This document shows positions 6,839 to 10,727 of a DNA stretch of 10,727 nt, one piece after another; the first letter of the stretch is position 1; the number at the start of each line of letters is the position of its first letter. The stretch comes from Nephromyces sp. MM_2019 (lineage: Eukaryota; Apicomplexa; Aconoidasida; Nephromycida). The translations under genes were made by a program, and so were the position numbers. The DNA is taken from the NCBI GenBank assembly GCA_015657535.1, contig JADHZB010001630.1:4075-14801 (forward strand). The letters are read 5' to 3'. The notes beneath the pieces are model-generated. The model was not told where the DNA came from. It saw only the letters and a program-made list of their open reading frames with translations, and did not search any database.

Positions 6839-6979
6839 CTTTGAATATCCCAGTATCCTATATCACACACACATACACATATCACTTCCTCCTGCAACTC
6901 TTCATTCTCCTGTTTCCTCGTACATATTCGCTCGGTAAAACACCCAATTTTTTTCTTTTTACCCTTCCCAAACAACAAG

Positions 6980-7044
6980 CACTTTTGAAGTTTTTTATTC
7001 ACGAAGAGGAGCGCAATGAAAAGGATATTTTGAACGTTTTCTGA
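6980..7044 (+). CDS. Unassigned exon-like island with stop
   Basis: A very strong plus-strand acceptor (TTTTTTTCTTTTTACCCTTCCC...AACAACAAG) is followed by two bases and 20 codons, LLKFFIHEEERNEKDILNVF, then TGA. It looks like a terminal exon. A possible partner upstream ends at TATTCGCTCG|GTAAAA near 6932 with matching phase. No family is recognised and no further exons are secured. Confidence 0.3.
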
Positions 7045-7100
7045 AAGGCGTAAGATAGGCATGAACATAAGCAGATTTGGGCATTACTATAGCGATTCAT

Positions 7101-7160
7101 TGAGAGGTGAAGAAGTGGAATACACACACATGAGAGGTGAAGAAGTGGAACACAGACACA
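7101..7160. repeat. 30-bp tandem duplication
   Basis: TGAGAGGTGAAGAAGTGGAA followed by a CACACA-type tail is present at 7101 and 7131, with changes only in the tail. Confidence 0.9.
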
Positions 7161-7300
7161 CGGGGTGAAGCACACATACACACACGGAATTATAAATACA
7201 CAGGATGATACACACACTCAGTTATGCACACACAGGTTGATACACGCACATTCCGTTGTGCACACACAGGGTGATACAGACACGCGCGCACTTACCATTA
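7161..7300. repeat. Diverged CACACAGG(N)TGATACA repeats
   Basis: CACAGGATGATACACACACT, CACAGGTTGATACACGCACA and CACAGGGTGATACAGACACG occur about 31-35 bp apart. They are CA-rich units on the plus strand. Confidence 0.6.
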
Positions 7301-7319
7301 CATACACAATCATGCGGTG
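7296..7319 (-). other. Possible 24-nt microexon, minus strand
   Basis: The minus strand shows TTTCTTCATGTCTCAACGAT then GCTGTACAG, 24 nt containing ATGATTGTGTATGTAATG, and a perfect donor consensus GTAAGTG. Both borders are good but there is no partner exon. It may be a 5' UTR or first exon, or chance. Confidence 0.2.
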
Positions 7320-7593
7320 CTGTACAGCATCGTTGAGACATGAAGAAATACGCATACACACGTACCTTGTTATACCCACACAAAGTTACGCACTGAATCA
7401 CTCTCTGGGAGTAATTTCTTCTTCAATCAAAGGCTATAATGTATACACAACTCATTATGTATGTTAGTGATGATTTTGTGTGTGTTTCATTGCTTGCGTG
7501 CGAAATTTTTTAGTTTCATGTGTGTGTGTTGCTGAGTTATGATGATTCATTTGTGTGTGCGCAATCAGAGAAGATTTTTTCCAGCAAAGTGGC

Positions 7594-7864
7594 TGAAAGC
7601 TTGCTTTCATTAAGTAGTTGTGTATATATATGAGCTTTTTAAGCTTCTCTTCATGAAGTACCTGATAGGCGTGCCTTTATGCATCTGTTTCTGCTACTCA
7701 TCCCGCCCAAGGGCGTGTGTATTACTTCTTTGGGTTATTTTGAGGCGCACTTGTGCGTTACAACTCTATTCTTAAGTTTTTGTTGATTGGCGGTTATGAA
7801 GCTTTCACTTTTTCTGAGGCTTTCGGCTATTTGTGTGTATGAAGCTTCCCCTTCATACACGCAA
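7594..7864. other. Cluster of short perfect hairpins
   Basis: Within 270 bp: TGAAAGC-TT-GCTTTCA (7594-7609), AGCTT-TTT-AAGCT (7633-7645), CTTCATGAAG (7649-7658), CGCCC-AA-GGGCG (7704-7715), CGCAC-TT-GTGCG (7746-7757), and the longest at 7831-7864: arms TTGTGTGTATGAAG and CTTCATACACGCAA, 14 pairs with one T-G wobble and a 6-nt loop. No coding frame or known RNA family is recognised. Confidence 0.55.
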
Positions 7865-7931
7865 GGCTGGGGGAATTCTTCCTGTTTGTGGGCAACAACG
7901 CTCACAGTATAGGAATTGTGTGTTATTGCAG

Positions 7932-8044
7932 AAGCTGAAGAGGATAGATGTGTTGGCGTGGAGCTGAGTGGCTGCCTCTGTCTGAAGAGGCAGCTAAGAA
8001 GCCCATTTGAGCTGAGAGGCTGTCTTCTCTATAGCAGCAGATAA
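7932..8044 (+). CDS. Unassigned exon-like island with stop
   Basis: An acceptor-like AATTGTGTGTTATTGCAG is followed by two bases and an open frame, starting AEEDRCVGVELSGCLCLKRQ and then LRSPFELRGCLLYSSR, with TAA at 8042-8044. It could be a terminal exon. However, it contains a direct repeat (GAGCTGAG(T/A)GGCTG at 7961 and 8009), an 8-bp hairpin (7971-7994) and a mirrored open frame on the minus strand, so it may be non-coding. Confidence 0.25.
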
Positions 8045-8090
8045 ACGCAACACACAGAGGATCTCTATAGCAGCAGATAACTGCAACACA
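8026..8090. repeat. 29-bp duplication with 36-bp period
   Basis: TCTCTATAGCAGCAGATAA plus an (AC/CT)GCAACACA tail at 8026-8054 and 8062-8090, differing at two bases. Confidence 0.85.
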
Positions 8091-8380
8091 AACACACACA
8101 CAGCAGTAGAAAGCGTTCAGTATTGCTAGTATAAGCATTGGCATGTATATAGATGGGATGATGTGTTACTTTATAATCTACGGATAGCAGTGTACGTACT
8201 GCAGTTGCATTTGTGCGTGCCTGAGAAGATGAATACACACTCTTAGTGCAAGATAGTGTGTGCATGAGGATGTCATTAATATACTTCAGTTTTTGCACTT
8301 ATGTGGGATTCTATTAGGATAGTTTAGCGGGCGTGTATGTGTGTGTAAATGTGTGTATATGGCTGCTTCCTTCGTGTGTG

Positions 8381-8605
8381 TGCTTTTGCTCACTCCTTTT
8401 GAAGGTTTTATATCTGTGTGTGTATCCCTGCTAAAATCCGTATGCGTGCTTTTGCTCCAAAATTTTGAAGCAGTTGTGTGTGTTTATGGCTGTTAAGTCT
8501 GTATTCATGCGTGAGCTTTTGCTCAAGCATTTTTGAAGCAAACTTTGTGTATGTATTTCTAAGTCTGTATTTGCATGTGTGTGCCTTAGTTCTTGCCTTT
8601 TGGAG
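8381..8605. repeat. Diverged 67-bp tandem repeat, about 4 copies
   Basis: The words GCTTTTGCTC, then CATTTTTGAAGC-like, then TGTGTGTGT, then TAAGTCTGTAT recur with GCTTTTGCTC-type anchors near 8381, 8447, 8514 and 8582 (spacing 66-68 bp). The copies differ at many positions, so it is an old repeat. No gene is seen from 8090 to 8700. Confidence 0.6.
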
Positions 8606-8710
8606 TAAGAATGCGTGTTAGCTCATACACTTTTATGATGCATTTTTAGCTTGCAATTTGTGCTTGAAAGCATTTTATCTGAAAAAGACGTCTACATTAT
8701 CTGGAAGATT

Positions 8711-8751
8711 CATTGAGGGTTCGGGGTAGAGGAAAAAGACGCCAATAGAAG
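8711..8751 (+). other. Weak candidate exon upstream of ADA2
   Basis: A donor AATAGAAG|GTAAAC closes a short frame (FGVEEKDANR) with phase matching an exon start at 9261. There is no convincing acceptor; the nearest AG (CATTGAG) lacks a pyrimidine tract. Confidence 0.15.
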
Positions 8752-9007
8752 GTAAACACGTGAAAGTATAGCTGAACACGCTGAAGCCGGCTAGACACTG
8801 CGAAAAGCGTCAGAAGCCTCGAAACCCGGAATAAAAAGAAGGAAAAAAAAAGAAAAAATTCCAGGGAAATCGCAGATCTTTGGAAATATTTGAAAAAGTG
8901 GGAATTTCGCTGTTTTTGGGAGGTTTTAGAGGTTTTGAAGTGGAAAGTGTGGAGATTGTAGGCTTTGGTGTAGAAAAGCTGGAAGTTCTGGACACTTTTG
9001 AAGCCGT

Positions 9008-9236
9008 ATAAACCCTAGAAAAACCCTAAAAGAACCTAGAAACCCTAAAACCCTGGAAAACTTAAAAAAAGTGGAAACCCTATGAACCCCAGAAACCCTA
9101 GGAACCCTAAAAGCCTTAGAAACTCTACAACCCCCTATAAGCCCTGGTGGAAACCCTACAATCGTTTATAAGCCCTAGAGACCCTACAACCCCCTATAAA
9201 CCCTAGAAACCCTACAACCACGTGTAAACCCTAGAG
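9008..9236 (+). repeat. Degenerate telomere-like AAACCCTA array
   Basis: More than a dozen AAACCCTA-like words (AAACCCTAG, AACCCTAAAA, TAAGCCCTAG, GACCCTACAA) with irregular spacing, plus a larger partial duplication (CTACAACCCCCTATAA). This is the C-strand of a TTTAGGG-type telomere repeat, known interstitially in plants and in coccidia. It lies directly upstream of the ADA2 exon and probably within its intron. Confidence 0.8.
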
Positions 9237-9260
9237 GCTCTACTTTTTTTTTTCCTCTAG

Positions 9261-9574
9261 AGTTTCTCCTCGATTTTTTGAGCCCAAAACTTCTCTCCAG
9301 CAAGCAGTAGAGCCCCTGAAAAGCTGCTCAGATGAACTGATGGATTTTAACACACAAAACCATCTGCTTGCCTCAGTGTGTGCCAAAGAGGAAGGAATAC
9401 CCGACTTTTTGAAGAAGGAAAGTGATGATATTCAAGAATGCATAAATGATGAAGATGGTGTAGTCTTTGAACTTTCATCGAAAGTCTCGCAGAAGCAGAG
9501 ACTCTGCAATCAGAAAGATGAAAGTGAATTCTCTGGAGCAAAGTGGATAATCAACCCGAAAACTGGAGAGCACG
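9261..9574 (+). CDS. ADA2: ADA2-like gene exon: acidic N-terminal extension
   Basis: The frame is open from 9235. Two good acceptors exist: TTTTTTTTTTCCTCTAG at 9260 and CTTCTCTCCAG at 9300. The shorter exon starts QAVEPLKSCSDELMDF; a Met at 9340 could be a start but nothing demands it. The rest is acidic and polar (KEEGIPDFLKKESDDIQE, INDEDGVVFEL) and ends AKWIINPKTGEH. The donor is CACG|GTGTGT inside a pure GT repeat, leaving one base that joins in frame to the ZZ exon. No domain is recognised. Membership of the ADA2 gene rests on the phase match and the 500-nt gap, and an N-terminal extension before the ZZ finger would be longer than in yeast or human ADA2. Confidence 0.65.
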
Positions 9575-9607
<33 letters not shown>

Positions 9608-10074
9608 GGTGGGTGTGGGTGTGTCCGTTGGTGTGTATGTAGATGTACATAGGATTTCTCGAGATTTTTCTGTGGTATCTTTGTGTCTGTGCGAGATGTG
9701 TGTTCACGCTTGAATATGAGCAGCTGTGCTGCTGTGTGTGCATGAATATATCGGGTCGTATGTGTGCTTGTTTATGCATGTGTTCGTTTTTATTAACACT
9801 TGGGTGCACAGTCGCACACGCCCAAATACAAAGCCGTACATACAGGTATACAGAGCCAAATATGGCAAGCAAAACCTCACACACACAAGAAAAACAGAGC
9901 CACACACGCACACATACCTGAATTGCTTCATACCTGTATCTTCACACACGCATGACTAATGGTCTCTCTAAACTGTTTAAAGCTTCAGCTTCCACTCTCT
10001 TTGGTGCTTGTTGAGTCCTCATGGCTGAGGTAGAATATATACACCTTTCTCTTGTTGTGTGTATGTATGTGAAG
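9575..10074 (+). other. ADA2 intron with TG then CA repeats
   Basis: It starts with a GT run at 9575-9598 followed by GGGTG repeats, is TG-rich to about 9800, then CA-rich to 9930, and ends CACCTTTCTCTTGTTGTGTG...GTGAAG. The frames across it are repeat-driven; no exon is seen. Confidence 0.55.
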
Positions 10075-10284
10075 AGCTAGACCCGGGACCCCTTACTGTC
10101 GCTTTCCACTGCAACGTGTGTGAGAAGGATATATCTACGGGGCAGCTAAGCATTCGGTGTGCTGAATGTGAAGACTTTGACCTGTGCTTAGAGTGCTTCT
10201 CGATTGGGCTAGAGAAAGACTCACACAAGAACTGCCATAAATACTCTCCTATAGGCCCTAACAAGTTTGACTTGTATTCAGCAG
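10075..10284 (+). CDS. ADA2: ADA2 transcriptional adaptor exon: ZZ zinc finger
   Basis: ADA2 holds the GCN5 histone acetyltransferase in SAGA/ADA-type nuclear complexes. The exon encodes ELDPGPLTVAF, then a ZZ finger: HCNVC (first Cys at 10110-10112), RCAEC, LCLEC and the His pair in SHKNCHKY. CAECEDFDLCLECFSIG followed by HKNCHKY is closer to ADA2 than to other ZZ proteins such as p62, dystrophin or CBP. It ends PIGPNKFDLYSA at the canonical donor GCAG|GTGAGT, just where the SANT domain should begin in ADA2. The start is either 10075 (joining one leftover G to make Glu) or 10077 if the previous donor shifts by two; both keep frame. All zinc ligands are present. The rest of the gene lies to the right. 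Confidence 0.88.
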
Positions 10285-10330
10285 GTGAGTATGTGAGTGT
10301 TTTGCTTTGTGAGGCTGTATGTGTGTGTGT

Positions 10331-10727
10331 GCGGGTCTCTTACTCCGTGTGTTTTTGTGTGTATGTAGGTGTGTGTGTGTGCGGGTCTCTTACTCCGAGT
10401 GTTTTTGTGTGTATGTAGGTGTGTGTGTGCGGGTCTCTTACTCCGAGTGTTTTTGTGTGTATGTAGGTGTGTGTGTGTGCGGGTCTCTTACTCCGTGTGT
10501 TTTTGTGTGTATGTAGGTGTGTGTGTGTGCGGGTCTCTTACTCCGTGTGTTTTTGTGTGTATGTAGGTGTGTGTGTGTGCGGGTCTCTTACTCCGTGTGT
10601 TTTTGTGTGTATGTAGGTGTGTGTGTGTGCGGGTCTCTTACTCCGTGTGTTTTTGTGTGTGTGTAGGTGTGTGTGTGTGCGGGTCTCTTACTCCGTGTGT
10701 TTTTGTGTGTATGTAGGTGTGTGTGTG
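10331..10727 (+). repeat. 50-bp minisatellite filling the next ADA2 intron
   Basis: The unit GCGGGTCTCTTACTCCG(T/A)G then TGTTTTTGTGTGTATGTAGG then (TG)n starts at 10331, 10381, 10429, 10479, 10529, 10579, 10629 and 10679. The period is 50 bp except one 48-bp copy (10381). Copies 2 and 3 have CCGAG; copy 7 has GTGTGTAGG. The array begins within 50 nt of the donor and runs off the window. The Cys/Val-rich frames here are artefacts of the repeat. Confidence 0.93.

Noticed and set aside
6133..6844. Long plus-strand His/Thr frames
   Set aside because: They are translation of CA-rich and TCTCAGACACACAC repeats in two overlapping frames.
8810..8995. 61-codon minus-strand Ser/Pro/Phe frame
   Set aside because: Low complexity with a poly-A/T stretch and no splice partner or family match.
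10331..10727. CRISPR-like array
   Set aside because: The 50-bp units are contiguous with no unique spacers and lie in a eukaryotic intron; this is a minisatellite.

Overview
This looks like a piece of an intron-rich eukaryotic nuclear genome. Short, phase-compatible coding exons with GT/AG borders sit in long introns full of CA/TG microsatellites, minisatellites and one degenerate AAACCCTA (plant/alveolate-type telomere-like) array. Nothing looks bacterial: no operons and no tightly packed ORFs. The telomere-like heptamer, heavy interspersed simple repeats and the ADA2 sequence would suit an alveolate, perhaps a coccidian-like apicomplexan, but the lineage is a low-confidence inference.

Minus strand, right to left (about 5.4 kb down to position 82, running off the left edge): one spliced gene reconstructed by matching splice sites and reading phases. 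Core exons are 4720-4593, 3902-3823, (3368-3315), 2916-2483, 1650-1403, 600-455 and 141-82; likely earlier exons are 5379-5314 and a 23-nt microexon at 4883-4861. The product has two ubiquitin-interacting motifs (UIMs), a low-complexity linker, and the start of a MINDY-3/4-type (FAM188, DUF4205) deubiquitinase domain with catalytic motif QKQGGPCGVLA. The catalytic His half lies outside the window.

Plus strand, right end (9261/9301 to beyond 10727): an ADA2-type transcriptional adaptor. One exon (to 9574) carries an acidic N-terminal extension. The next (10075-10284) carries a ZZ zinc finger. The following intron is a 50-bp minisatellite that fills the rest of the window. The SANT domain expected next is not in the window.

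The two genes are divergent. Between them (about 5.4-9.2 kb) are CA- and TG-rich tracts, several exon-like islands that cannot be assigned, a cluster of short hairpins (7594-7864), a diverged 67-bp repeat (8381-8605) and the telomere-like array (9008-9236). ADA2 belongs to the GCN5 acetyltransferase complex and the other gene to ubiquitin removal; no shared regulation is visible in the sequence.

Nearly all the long open frames in the window are CA/TG repeat translations (Cys-Val or His-Thr runs) and are not genes. All exon borders were read by eye and would need transcript or homology confirmation.
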